64,000 nt of DNA, taken from contig NZ_NGUQ01000014.1 in assembly GCF_002179965.1 (NCBI RefSeq), positions 1 through 64,000 on the forward strand, read 5' to 3'. Source of the stretch: Pandoraea sp. PE-S2T-3 (lineage in GTDB: Bacteria; Pseudomonadota; Gammaproteobacteria; Burkholderiales; Burkholderiaceae). The notes under the pieces are model-generated. The model was not told where the DNA came from, made no database searches, and saw only the letters and a program-made list of their open reading frames with translations. Positions 1 through 7,939 of this stretch are shown piece by piece (positions within the stretch are counted from its first letter, which is position 1; every line of letters begins with the position of its first letter). A program made the position numbers and the translations under genes.

Positions 1-282
1 CGCTCGTCGCCGTAGCGACTCACAAGCTCTAAAACCACTAACCACCGGGCTTTCCAGCCCGTCGCTTCCTTCCGCTTCGCTGCTTTCGCTGCGTCGCTGT
101 CGTTGCGAGAGACGGAATATTAGTCAGGTTCGGCGACGCTGGCAAGGGGTTTGTGAAACTATTTTGAAAATAGTCCGCTTCTGGCCAATTTCCCGCCGAT
201 CCGGCACGGCCAATTCCCGGCTTCCCTATATATAGATGCCTCAGTGCGCCCCGGCATCCACGCCTTTGGCACAATAGCGCGC
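1..282. other. Left-edge non-coding stretch before srkA
   Basis: I find no convincing gene here. Positions 46-61 can fold into a short GC hairpin with a TTCC loop. Positions 158-174 form a perfect AT-rich palindrome (ACTATTTT-G-AAAATAGT). A TATATA element at about 229-234 could be a -10 box for srkA, but I see no good -35 partner. The first 40 bases stay open in one minus-strand frame, so the edge of a neighbouring gene cannot be excluded. Confidence 0.4.
158..174. repeat. 17-nt AT-rich perfect palindrome upstream of srkA
   Basis: The sequence ACTATTTTGAAAATAGT reads the same on both strands apart from its central base (8-1-8). It is AT-only except for three positions, in otherwise GC-rich DNA, and lies about 110 bases before the srkA start. 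It could be a regulator site or a small hairpin; no run of T follows that would make it a terminator. Confidence 0.35.
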
Positions 283-1293
283 ATGAACTCCGATCTTTCC
301 CAGCAAGCCCCCAGCCACGCCCATCCGTTCGCGGCACTCCTTCCCGACACGGTGATCAGCGCCGTCGAGCATCTCGGCAGCTATAGCGACGGGCGCCTGC
401 TCGCGCTCAATAGTTATGAGAACCGCGTCTATCAGGTGGGCATGGAAGACGGGCCGCCGTTGATCGCGAAGTTCTATCGTCCGGCCCGCTGGACCGATGA
501 CGCCATTCTCGAGGAGCACGCTTTCACGCAGGAACTGGCGGAACGCGAGATTCCGGTCGTGGCACCGCTCGTCATCGACGGCAAGACCCTGCATCACTTC
601 GACGGTTTTCGCTTTGCCGTATTCCCCCGGCGCGGTGGACGCGCACCAGAACTTCAGGACCCGGACACGCTCAACTGGCTCGGCCGCTTTCTGGGCCGCA
701 TTCACGCCGTCGGCGCAACGCAGCCATTCCAGCATCGCCTGACACTGGACATCGACACCTACGGTCGCGGCCCGGTCGACTATCTATGGACACACAACTT
801 CATCCCAGCCGATCTGCGCGACGCATGGCGCGCCATCGTCGATCTGGCGCTGGACGGGGTTGCCCGCGCCTATGAACGGGCGGGCGATGTGAAACTACTT
901 CGGGTCCACGGCGACTGCCACGGTGGCAACGTATTGTGGACGGATGCCGGCCCCCACTTCGTAGACTTCGACGACACCTGTATGGCACCGGCGATGCAGG
1001 ATCTGTGGATGCTGCTCTCCGGCACGCGCAGCGAGATGACGATGCAGCTCGACGAAGTCCTGAGCGGGTATGAAGATTTCGCCGAGTTCAATGTGCGCGA
1101 GCTGCACCTGACCGAAGCTCTGCGAACCTTGCGCCTGCTCCACTACAGCGCCTGGCTGGCACGCCGCTGGGACGACCCCGCGTTCCCGTTCGCATTTCCG
1201 TGGTTCAACACGCAACGCTACTGGCAAGACCGCGTTCTGGAACTGCGCGAACAAGTCGCCCTGATGGAGGAACCGCCTCTCGTCTGGCGCTAA
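283..1293 (+). CDS. srkA: Stress response serine/threonine kinase SrkA (YihE)
   Basis: This 336-residue protein belongs to the YihE/SrkA branch of the aminoglycoside-phosphotransferase/choline-kinase fold. The family phosphorylates Ser/Thr in vitro and counters envelope-stress-induced death in E. coli. Visible motifs are NSYENRVYQVG near the N terminus, the catalytic-loop type sequence RVHGDCHGGNVLW, and the metal-binding FVDFDDT segment that follows. Length matches the family. I start at ATG 283 because the upstream GTG at 244 adds 13 residues with no family resemblance. It is monocistronic; the next gene converges on it. The usual partner dsbA is not adjacent. Confidence 0.9.
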   Translation: MNSDLSQQAPSHAHPFAALLPDTVISAVEHLGSYSDGRLLALNSYENRVYQVGMEDGPPLIAKFYRPARWTDDAILEEHAFTQELAEREIPVVAPLVIDGKTLHHFDGFRFAVFPRRGGRAPELQDPDTLNWLGRFLGRIHAVGATQPFQHRLTLDIDTYGRGPVDYLWTHNFIPADLRDAWRAIVDLALDGVARAYERAGDVKLLRVHGDCHGGNVLWTDAGPHFVDFDDTCMAPAMQDLWMLLSGTRSEMTMQLDEVLSGYEDFAEFNVRELHLTEALRTLRLLHYSAWLARRWDDPAFPFAFPWFNTQRYWQDRVLELREQVALMEEPPLVWR

Positions 1294-1310
1294 GTCCTAA
1301 CCGCTCGCGC

Positions 1311-1769
1311 TCACCACCATCGCCACATAGCGAAGGCGAGCGCAGCGGCGACGCACCACTCCGCCGACGATCCCGTCGTCACATACAGCGGCGAGCGAAA
1401 TCGTGTGCGCAACGGCCAACAAAGCGGCACACCCGAAGGCGTCAGCCAATCGGCAAGCAAATGGGACAAATACCCGGCACAAAGCGCCAATGCCCAAGGC
1501 GGCACATGGCCCCAACCGTAAATGCACGCCGCCACGAACAACATCGGCGGCAGCAGCGAATGCGTCATGCCTCGATGTCCGAACACACTCGAAATCGCAA
1601 AGGACACGGGGGCAAGCCGTCGTCCCAACATACTTTTGGGATGATCGATATCGGGCAGCAGCGCGCCGACGAGCGTCAACGGCCACGCATGAACACTGGC
1701 CGCCCAGCCGGTGCGGTGCATCAGCCACGTCGCGCCGATACCGAAAATAAGATGACTTCTGGCTTGCAT
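1311..1769 (-). CDS. YdjM-like inner-membrane metal-dependent hydrolase (DUF457)
   Basis: The 152-residue product resembles the YdjM/DUF457 family of membrane-bound putative metal-dependent hydrolases. Diagnostic features are an N-terminal His in MQARSHLIFG, the LLPDIDHPKS motif, an HRGMTHS motif and HLLADWLTPSGV, which together form the His/Asp pattern of the family. Several hydrophobic segments lie between the motifs. The start at 1769 aligns with the family N terminus. A GTG at 1814 and an ATG at 1805 would lengthen it, and none of the three has a strong ribosome-binding site. The catalytic activity of the family is not established. It converges on srkA. Confidence 0.75.
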   Translation of the reverse strand: MQARSHLIFGIGATWLMHRTGWAASVHAWPLTLVGALLPDIDHPKSMLGRRLAPVSFAISSVFGHRGMTHSLLPPMLFVAACIYGWGHVPPWALALCAGYLSHLLADWLTPSGVPLCWPLRTRFRSPLYVTTGSSAEWCVAAALAFAMWRWW

Positions 1770-2172
1770 GAGGAAGAAGAGAGGGGAAAAGCCATGACAC
1801 AACATCCTCGACACTCGCCATCAGCAAAAAGACAAGGTATCGCGACGCCCTGCTTGCACACGAGATGCGCCACGACGTGAAGGGCGGCGGAGTCTATCAC
1901 CGACGCGGGCGGCTTCCTACGACGTTTCGACCACGACGCAAGTTCCGCGAACACATTGCCGTGACATCACCGTGACTCGCACGAGGTCAGCCCCTCAGGA
2001 ATGCCTCATGTCATTCAAACGCGGTTGACGCTGCCCAGCGCCGCCACGTACGATCCGCCCGACTGTTTCGTTTTCCGATAAGCCGTCCCCAACACCACGT
2101 CTGGCCCACACCGCACGTGGCGGCGCAAAAATATCCAACGTCTGGCCGACGAATTGCCAGCCGGAGTTTTCA
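1770..2172. other. Intergenic region with candidate promoter for the porin-like gene
   Basis: This divergent intergenic space holds no supported gene. The only signal I could place is a sigma-70-like pair at 2025-2054 reading toward the outer-membrane protein gene. A short complementary-strand frame near 1995-2273 looks like a shadow. Confidence 0.4.
2025..2054 (+). promoter_or_regulatory. Candidate sigma-70 promoter for porin-like gene
   Basis: TTGACG (2025-2030) is followed after 18 bases by TACGAT (2049-2054). It points toward the gene at 2173 and would leave a leader of roughly 110 bases. Confidence 0.35.
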
Positions 2173-2901
2173 ATGAAGAAGCTTCTGATCCTCGCCGCAG
2201 CCCTCGCCCCGCTTGGTGCAAACGCGATGAACCCGCTCGTGACCGATGACACCGGCACCCAAGACACCGGCAACTGGCAGTTGGAACTCAGCAGTGAGTG
2301 GACGACGCTTGTCAGCGCACGCCAGCAGCAATGGAATTCGACGCTGACCTACGGCGTGTTGCCGAATCTGGATATTGCGATTCAGGCGCCGTATCAGCGG
2401 AATCGTCCCGATGGGGCTGGGTGGACCAACGGGTTTGCCGATCCGCAATTGCAGGCCAAGTGGCGTTTTCTGGAAGGGGATCACTGGAGTCTCGGCCTGA
2501 AGCCGTTCGTGACGCTGCCAACGGCGAGTCATGATCGCGGGCTTGGCAACGGCCGGGCAACCACCGGCGCCAATCTGCTGATGCAATACGATCTCGACCG
2601 CTGGACGTTTCTCGCCAACGCGGGTTACGTCTGGAACGACAACCGGGACGGGAATCGGAAAAACCTGTGGAACGCCTCGGCAGCAATGCTGTTCAATGTG
2701 ACCGACAAGTTCCGAGTGGCATTGGACTTCGGCTATCAAACGAACACGGACCCGACGTCGACAACGCGCCCCGCCTATGCACTGGTCGGTGCCATTTACA
2801 GCCCGACGAAAGATCTCGATCTCGACGTGGGTTACAAACGCGGCTTGAATCCAGCATCGTTGGACCACTCCGTGCAGGCAGGGGTCACGATTCGCTGGTG
2901 A
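2173..2901 (+). CDS. Outer-membrane porin-like transporter (phenol-degradation MetA-pathway type)
   Basis: The 242-residue protein has a clear signal peptide ending near ALAPLGANA, followed by a beta-rich mature part with alternating hydrophobic and polar residues and a terminal aromatic (ITIRW-type end, here GVTIRW). This is typical of a small outer-membrane beta-barrel of the transporter family often annotated as MetA-pathway of phenol degradation. Gly-Asn-Trp-Gln-Leu near the N terminus and repeated Tyr/Trp girdle residues fit that class. Substrate is unknown. It stands alone between a divergent gene and tRNA-fMet, so context gives no hint of its cargo. Confidence 0.7.
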   Translation: MKKLLILAAALAPLGANAMNPLVTDDTGTQDTGNWQLELSSEWTTLVSARQQQWNSTLTYGVLPNLDIAIQAPYQRNRPDGAGWTNGFADPQLQAKWRFLEGDHWSLGLKPFVTLPTASHDRGLGNGRATTGANLLMQYDLDRWTFLANAGYVWNDNRDGNRKNLWNASAAMLFNVTDKFRVALDFGYQTNTDPTSTTRPAYALVGAIYSPTKDLDLDVGYKRGLNPASLDHSVQAGVTIRW

Positions 2902-3051
2902 TTGGACGCCTCACGCTCAGCCACGGTCAGCGCCCGGACCTGTGCCTTTACGCCTTCTGTATACCGATTGAACAACATGCGTAAGAGGCGGGAGAAATGC
3001 GCGTGTCGCGCACGAGATTGCGGGTGTCCTTAAAATAAATGTCATAAACGT

Positions 3052-3081
3052 TTGACACGATGCGCGTTATTCCCGTATTAT
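3052..3081 (+). promoter_or_regulatory. Promoter of the initiator tRNA gene
   Basis: A consensus TTGACA (3052-3057) and TATTAT (3076-3081) are separated by 18 bases. The predicted start near 3088 lies just ahead of the mature tRNA 5' end at 3095. Confidence 0.75.
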
Positions 3082-3094
3082 TCTATCTCTCAGA

Positions 3095-3171
3095 CGCGGG
3101 GTGGAGCAGTCTGGCAGCTCGTCGGGCTCATAACCCGAAGGTCACAGGTTCAAATCCTGTCCCCGCAACCA
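3095..3171 (+). tRNA. Initiator tRNA-fMet (CAT)
   Basis: The 77-nt sequence folds as a tRNA with anticodon CAT at 3129-3131 and an encoded CCA end. Two features mark the initiator type: a C at position 1 that cannot pair with A72, and the GGG/CCC base pairs of the anticodon stem. The gene stands alone between its own promoter and a terminator, so it appears to be a single-gene transcript. Confidence 0.95.
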
Positions 3172-3177
3172 AATACG

Positions 3178-3211
3178 AAAAGCCCGTTGATCGCAAGATC
3201 AACGGGCTTTT
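3178..3211 (+). terminator. Intrinsic terminator of tRNA-fMet
   Basis: A perfect 15-bp stem (AAAAGCCCGTTGATC paired with its complement) closes on a GCAA tetraloop and ends in TTTTGTTATT. It begins seven bases after the tRNA. Confidence 0.9.
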
Positions 3212-3253
3212 GTTATTCCACGATCGAAATTCGTTAGCGGGAACGCTAAAACC

Positions 3254-3649
3254 TCATTCGTCAGCCTTTCGCTGTCCGATCACCTGCCCCACAACGAATC
3301 GATGTCCGTCGGGCGTCGCGATGGTGAACTCCCGCATGCCGTAGGGGCGGTCCGTAGGCGGCATCAAAAGAATCGCCTCTTTCAGCGCGAACTCTTTGTA
3401 CAGCGCATCGACGTCATCGACTTCCATATAGCCGAAGTAGCTATGATCGCCAATCTGCGACGGCGGCTGGGCATTCGGACAGCCGCCCAGCATGATGCGA
3501 ACCGCACCTCGCGAAACGAGCCGCCAATCGGACGCCTCCGCCCACTCCACCTGAAAACCGAGCACGTCGCTGAAGTATGCCGCGCTGCGTTCAATGCTCG
3601 GCACGGCAAGCACGAACGCGAACGGACGTAACACATTGGTATCGGACAT
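3254..3649 (-). CDS. VOC (glyoxalase/bleomycin-resistance fold) family protein
   Basis: The 131-residue product has the vicinal-oxygen-chelate fold signature: a paired beta-alpha-beta-beta-beta pattern with VLAVPSIERSAAYFSDVLGF at the start and YFGYMEVDDVDAL in the second half. The end, REFTIATPDGHRFVVGQ, carries the usual Glu/His metal-ligand region of the fold. I chose ATG 3649 because AGGAGG lies nine bases upstream. The GTG at 3655 would sit too close to that site. Substrate is unknown. No neighbour suggests an operon. Confidence 0.8.
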   Translation of the reverse strand: MSDTNVLRPFAFVLAVPSIERSAAYFSDVLGFQVEWAEASDWRLVSRGAVRIMLGGCPNAQPPSQIGDHSYFGYMEVDDVDALYKEFALKEAILLMPPTDRPYGMREFTIATPDGHRFVVGQVIGQRKADE

Positions 3650-3752
3650 AAGCACTCACCTCCTACCAGACACCCCGCACTGACAATCTTCGCGAATCGG
3701 CAGGCATGGCGCTTCGCCCGCAAATCCGCAACGCTACTGTCGCATCGGCGAC

Positions 3753-4292
3753 TTACTTATCCGTCGCCAGCCGTGAATACATGACAAAGTCGCGCGGCGT
3801 GCCGCGAACCATTCGATAGGCACGCAACAAACCCTCCGGCTGATATCCGCAAGCCTTAAGCACGGCCGCCGATCTCACATTGGTTTCGAGAACCACGGCC
3901 TGAATACGGACCCAATTATTCACCTCGAATCCCCACTGTGTCACCGCGGAACAAATTACCCGCGCAATGCCGCGGCCCCAATGAGACGGCGCAAGGTCAT
4001 AGGCGATTTCTGCTGTCCTGTTTCGCTCGGAAATCGTGTGAAACCCGATCGTGCCGATCAGTTCGTTCGAGGCATTGTCGATGACCGCCATACGACGAAT
4101 GGATTCGCCGGACGTCGATTCCAACGAATCAAACATCGGCATCAGGTCTTGGGAAGATTGCAGATTCCAACTGGTGTGTTCGACGACGCCGGGTAGCTGT
4201 AAATAGGAATACCAGGCGCCCAGATCGGCACGCTCAAGTTGCCGGAGAGAAATGCCAGCGATATTCAGCTGTGGAGAATGATCGATTCGCAC
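3753..4292 (-). CDS. GNAT-family N-acetyltransferase (RimJ/RimL type)
   Basis: The 179-residue protein resembles RimJ/RimL-like acetyltransferases that use acetyl-CoA. The middle contains IGTIGFHTISERNRTAEIAYDL followed by the acetyl-CoA loop segment HWGRGIARVICSA, matching the Q/RxxGxG/A motif. NVRSAAVLKACGYQPEG is the usual motif near the C terminus of this group. The start is a GTG at 4292 without an obvious ribosome-binding site, so the exact N terminus is unsure. The acceptor (protein terminus, antibiotic or metabolite) cannot be read from the sequence. Confidence 0.8.
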   Translation of the reverse strand: MRIDHSPQLNIAGISLRQLERADLGAWYSYLQLPGVVEHTSWNLQSSQDLMPMFDSLESTSGESIRRMAVIDNASNELIGTIGFHTISERNRTAEIAYDLAPSHWGRGIARVICSAVTQWGFEVNNWVRIQAVVLETNVRSAAVLKACGYQPEGLLRAYRMVRGTPRDFVMYSRLATDK

Positions 4293-4423
4293 TGGATGAT
4301 CTGCAAAGAATGCCGTCGTCCGATACTACTGCGAACTGGTAATCCGGACGTCAGGTTCTCTAGCCAACGCTGGCGTTATACTCTCGCGCTCTAAATGCTT
4401 CCGTCTGCCCCAAGGATCCCGCT

Positions 4424-4765
4424 ATGAGCGCATTGCCTCCCTGTCCGAAATGCAATTCCGAGTTCACGTATGAAGACGGCGGCCTCTGCATCTGCCCGGA
4501 ATGTGCACACGAATGGTCTGCGCAAGCGGCCACGACGGCCGAGCCGACCGAGAAGGTTTATCGCGACTCGACCGGCACCGTGCTGCAAAACGGCGATACC
4601 GTGACCGTCATCAAAGACCTGAAGCTGAAAGGCTCCGGCGGCGTGATCAAGATGGGGACCAAGGTAAAGAACATCCGTCTGGTGGACAGCGATCACGACA
4701 TCGATTGCAAGATCGACGGCTTCGGCGCCATGAGTCTGAAAACGGAATTCGTCAAAAAGGTTTAA
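4424..4765 (+). CDS. yjdM: YjdM (PhnA-like) zinc-ribbon protein
   Basis: This 113-residue protein matches YjdM, formerly called PhnA. The N terminus is a zinc ribbon with two Cys pairs (CPKC near residue 7 and CPEC near residue 26), followed by a small beta domain with [16 protein letters not shown] and [15 protein letters not shown]. Despite the old name it is not a proven phosphonate enzyme in this form, and no phosphonate genes are near it. Length is typical. A 9-bp hairpin lies just after the stop codon. Confidence 0.88.
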   Translation: MSALPPCPKCNSEFTYEDGGLCICPECAHEWSAQAATTAEPTEKVYRDSTGTVLQNGDTVTVIKDLKLKGSGGVIKMGTKVKNIRLVDSDHDIDCKIDGFGAMSLKTEFVKKV

Positions 4766-4778
4766 CGCCCCATGTGGA

Positions 4779-4812
4779 CGGTGCGGCAACCAAGCGATCG
4801 GCAGCCGCACCG
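4779..4812. other. Hairpin between convergent genes
   Basis: CGGTGCGGC and its exact complement form a 9-bp stem around a 16-base loop between yjdM and the convergent DUF1835 gene. No T-run follows on either side, so a terminator role is only possible. Confidence 0.35.
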
Positions 4813-4833
4813 CCGTGCGTCATTACGTCGTCA

Positions 4834-6102
4834 TCAGCGGGAAGGCTGCCTCAGCACCGGCGTGAGATTCTCATCCAGCGCCCAATGCGCAGCGCGAGGC
4901 TCGATCCGCACGCCACCGACCCATCGCGTGGTCTCGGCATGATCCAGCCAATAGGCCGTGCCATGCAGCACCTGCTCGCCTAGCGGGGTCAAACCAACGA
5001 TGCGCTTTTCGCGCGCCAGCTGCGCCTCAGCATCAAACGGTGCAATAAGAGGATGCCGCCCCTCAGTCAGGCCACGCATCATCGCGTAGAACATCGTGTC
5101 CCCGAGAAACGGCAGCGGATCACGGCGCAGCGTCAGTTCGGAAAATACCTGCGCCAGCGTGATGCCCTCGCCCTCGCGAATGACTTCCAGCGCAAGGCGC
5201 TCGGTCAGCCCCAAACCATCGTGCAGGGACGGCAACTCCTGCAACTGGCGTTTGAGCGCGGGCGCGAGTAGCGGAAGTGGAAGCGTAAGCGCGGAATTCG
5301 CTTCCTGACAAAGTTCCGCCCAAGCCAGCGGCGTCGAAGCCCGATAAGCATCCCACGCGGTGCGCGCCAACGAAAATGCGTCGTCATGCAGCGCCCGGCG
5401 GCGCGGCCAGAGCCACGCCAGCACCTGGGGCGCCAATTGCCCCATGCCGACAAATCGCTCCACGCCCGGGACACGGTCGATCTCGATCAATTCCAACCGC
5501 TCGGGCCGCCGCGTCATGTTCGCCAGCACGGCAATCAGAAACAGTTGGTCGTAGGCATCGGCCTCGCACCAAAGCACCACACGCTTGGCCCGAGACGTCT
5601 CGGACAACGCGCCGTACTCGCTCTGGGCACGTTGCCGCGCAGCTTGCAGCGGGATAGCAAAGCACTGACTGATGAACTCACAGCGCGTCTCAATCAGCGC
5701 CGCCAGCGGCACATCGGGCACCGGCCCCATGCAGTACGGGTCGGCGAACATGTGGAATTCGCCTTGAAACCCGGCCACACGCAGGCTGTGCGCAATGTCG
5801 TTTCCGCAACGCCAATGCTGCGTGCCGGCCTCATCGTCGGCGGCAAACTGAGGATGCCGCGCGGCGAACTCAATGGCATCGGCATGGGCCTTGAGCTTAG
5901 GCCAACTGGTGAAACCCAGTTCACGCGCAATCAGCCATTGCGCATCCGCGAGCACCGGCGATGCGCCACGATGCAGCAGCGCGTTTTGCCCGACGGACGG
6001 GCCTTGTTCCTGCAATTGTCTGAGGCGTTGCTTGGCACGCTTGCGCAGCTGCGCAAGGTCGATGTAACCGTTTTGCGCCGTGGCGCGAAGGTCTTGAGGC
6101 AT
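4834..6102 (-). CDS. DUF1835 domain protein
   Basis: The 422-residue protein contains a DUF1835-type region from about residue 100 (HWRCGNDIAHSLRVAGF, then FADPYCMGPVPD). An N-terminal helical part carries ARELGFTSWPKLKAH, as seen in ankyrin-type leader segments of this family. The C-terminal third resembles the DUF3658-type region often paired with DUF1835 (ITLAQVFSELTLRRDPLPFLGD and RIVGLTPLGEQVL). The function of the family is unknown. The start at 6102 is supported by GGAG five bases upstream. No operon partners: the next gene diverges. Confidence 0.75.
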   Translation of the reverse strand: MPQDLRATAQNGYIDLAQLRKRAKQRLRQLQEQGPSVGQNALLHRGASPVLADAQWLIARELGFTSWPKLKAHADAIEFAARHPQFAADDEAGTQHWRCGNDIAHSLRVAGFQGEFHMFADPYCMGPVPDVPLAALIETRCEFISQCFAIPLQAARQRAQSEYGALSETSRAKRVVLWCEADAYDQLFLIAVLANMTRRPERLELIEIDRVPGVERFVGMGQLAPQVLAWLWPRRRALHDDAFSLARTAWDAYRASTPLAWAELCQEANSALTLPLPLLAPALKRQLQELPSLHDGLGLTERLALEVIREGEGITLAQVFSELTLRRDPLPFLGDTMFYAMMRGLTEGRHPLIAPFDAEAQLAREKRIVGLTPLGEQVLHGTAYWLDHAETTRWVGGVRIEPRAAHWALDENLTPVLRQPSR

Positions 6103-6346
6103 ACGATCTCCAAAGATAGCCGTATCCGCTCATTGGCCGGGAGTCGCATGAAAAATGCGGTGAAACGCTTTACCTGGGCAGAACCCTTTCCGCGGAATGG
6201 AGGCGCGGTTGCACGCCGTGGCCGATTCTACATGAAACGGATGCCGAACGAAGCGCAGCGCCGCTGCTGTGCTTTCCCCAACACAGGATGCCTATAATCG
6301 CGAAAATGAGTGACCACCGCGTCCGAACGCAATAAAGGAATTCACC

Positions 6347-7939
6347 TTGATCTACGAAGTCATCATTGCCGGCGCGGGCCCCGTCGGTTTGTTTCTCGCC
6401 TGCGAGCTACGCCTCGCGGGCCTGTCGGTATTGGTGCTGGAGCAAGCCGAAACACCGGAATCGCCGTTAAAACGGCTGCCGTTCGGATTGCGCGGCCTGT
6501 CGATGCCCACGCTCGATGCTTTCTATCGTCGCGGCCTGCTCGACGACATCACCGCACCGCAACGCGCGAAGGCCAACACCGGCACGAATGCGAACGCAAG
6601 CGTCCCGCACTGGATGCAACAAGCCCGCCGCCCGGGCGGGCATTTCGCGGGCATCCAGTTCTTTCAGGACGATATCGACACCTCGAAGTGGCCATACTTC
6701 CAGCCCAATCCGGCGGGCACCATCGTTGCCGTCGACATGGAACACATCGAAACGGTGCTGGCGGCTCGTGCCATTGCGTCGGGCGCGCAAATCCGGCGGG
6801 CTTGCGGCGTCGACGGCTTCGACACCACCGATGACGGCGTCACCGTTCACGCGGGCGGCGAAGACTTCCGCGCGCAATGGCTGATCGGCTGCGACGGCGC
6901 ACGCAGTGCCGTGCGCAAAGCCGCCGGCATCGAATTCACCGGCACCGATCCCGAGTTCACCGGCTACTCGGTGCAGGTCGAGTTGGCCGATCCGGACAAA
7001 CTCACGCCCGGCCGCCACTACACGCCCACGGGCATGTACACCTACCAGCCGCCCGGCACCGTCGCGATGGCCGACTTCGACGGCGGCGCCTTCCACCGCA
7101 CGCAGCCCATCACGCGCGAGCACATACAGACGGTCCTACGCCACGTCTCCAACACTGACGTCACCGTGAACGCCCTCTCGCTGGCGACCACCTGGACCGA
7201 TCGCGCCCATCAAGCCACCACCTATCGCAGGGGGCGCGTGCTGCTCGCGGGCGACGCGGCCCACATTCATTCGCCCATGGGCGGTCAAGGACTGAATCTG
7301 GGGCTCGGCGACGCGATGAACCTCGCGTGGAAACTCGCCGCGACCGTCCGGGGCGACGCGCCACCTGAGCTGCTCGACACCTATACGACCGAACGGCATC
7401 CCGTCGGCGCGCAGGTGCTCGACTGGTCGCGCGCGCAGATCGCCATCATGCGCCCGGCCCCGAGCTCCCGCGCGCTCGAAGCGATCCTCCGCGACGTTCT
7501 CGACACCCGCGACGGCGCGACCTACTTTGCCGAACGGGTGTGGGGGGCATTGCTGCGCTATGACCTCGGCAGCGAGCATCCTTTAGTGGGTCGCAGCGCG
7601 CCGGATTTCGAATTCGCCGATGGCAAGAAGCTCGGTGCGTTGCTCACGAACGGCAAGGGCTTGCTGCTGGACTTCGATGCCGATGCGCCATTGAAGACCC
7701 TCGCGAGCCGCTGGAGCGACCGCATCGCGTACTACGGCTGCGACGCCAAGGATCGCTTCGGTTTGCGTGCCGTCCTGTTGCGCCCCGACGGCTTCGTCGC
7801 ATGGGCCAGCAATACGAGCAATATGAGCGACAGGAGCGATACCAGCGATCCCCGCAGCGACACGTCGTCCGACCTCGACGCCCTCGACGCCCTCGCGCAC
7901 GCCGCATCGCGTTGGTTCGGCGCCCCCAACGACGCATGA
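6347..7939 (+). CDS. FAD-dependent aromatic monooxygenase (class A, PheA/TfdB/RdmE type)
   Basis: This 530-residue flavoprotein has the FAD GxGxxG site (GAGPVGL) at residues 8-14. It also has the conserved GCDGARSAVRKAAGI segment near 183 and the second FAD motif GDAAHIHSPMGGQGLNLGL near 302, as in NAD(P)H-dependent hydroxylases of phenols and polyketides. The C-terminal thioredoxin-like domain expected from residue 410 is present. It carries a Ser/Asp/Thr-rich insert just before the end. The start is TTG with AAGGAA nine bases upstream. Its stop overlaps the next ATG by four bases, so it is coupled to the ABC exporter. Substrate unknown; antibiotic inactivation or secondary metabolism are both possible. 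Confidence 0.85.
   Translation: MIYEVIIAGAGPVGLFLACELRLAGLSVLVLEQAETPESPLKRLPFGLRGLSMPTLDAFYRRGLLDDITAPQRAKANTGTNANASVPHWMQQARRPGGHFAGIQFFQDDIDTSKWPYFQPNPAGTIVAVDMEHIETVLAARAIASGAQIRRACGVDGFDTTDDGVTVHAGGEDFRAQWLIGCDGARSAVRKAAGIEFTGTDPEFTGYSVQVELADPDKLTPGRHYTPTGMYTYQPPGTVAMADFDGGAFHRTQPITREHIQTVLRHVSNTDVTVNALSLATTWTDRAHQATTYRRGRVLLAGDAAHIHSPMGGQGLNLGLGDAMNLAWKLAATVRGDAPPELLDTYTTERHPVGAQVLDWSRAQIAIMRPAPSSRALEAILRDVLDTRDGATYFAERVWGALLRYDLGSEHPLVGRSAPDFEFADGKKLGALLTNGKGLLLDFDADAPLKTLASRWSDRIAYYGCDAKDRFGLRAVLLRPDGFVAWASNTSNMSDRSDTSDPRSDTSSDLDALDALAHAASRWFGAPNDA

Noticed and set aside
1-41. Partial gene running off the left edge on the minus strand (GTG near position 41)
   Set aside because: Only a dozen codons are visible, with no ribosome-binding site or family match, so it cannot be supported.
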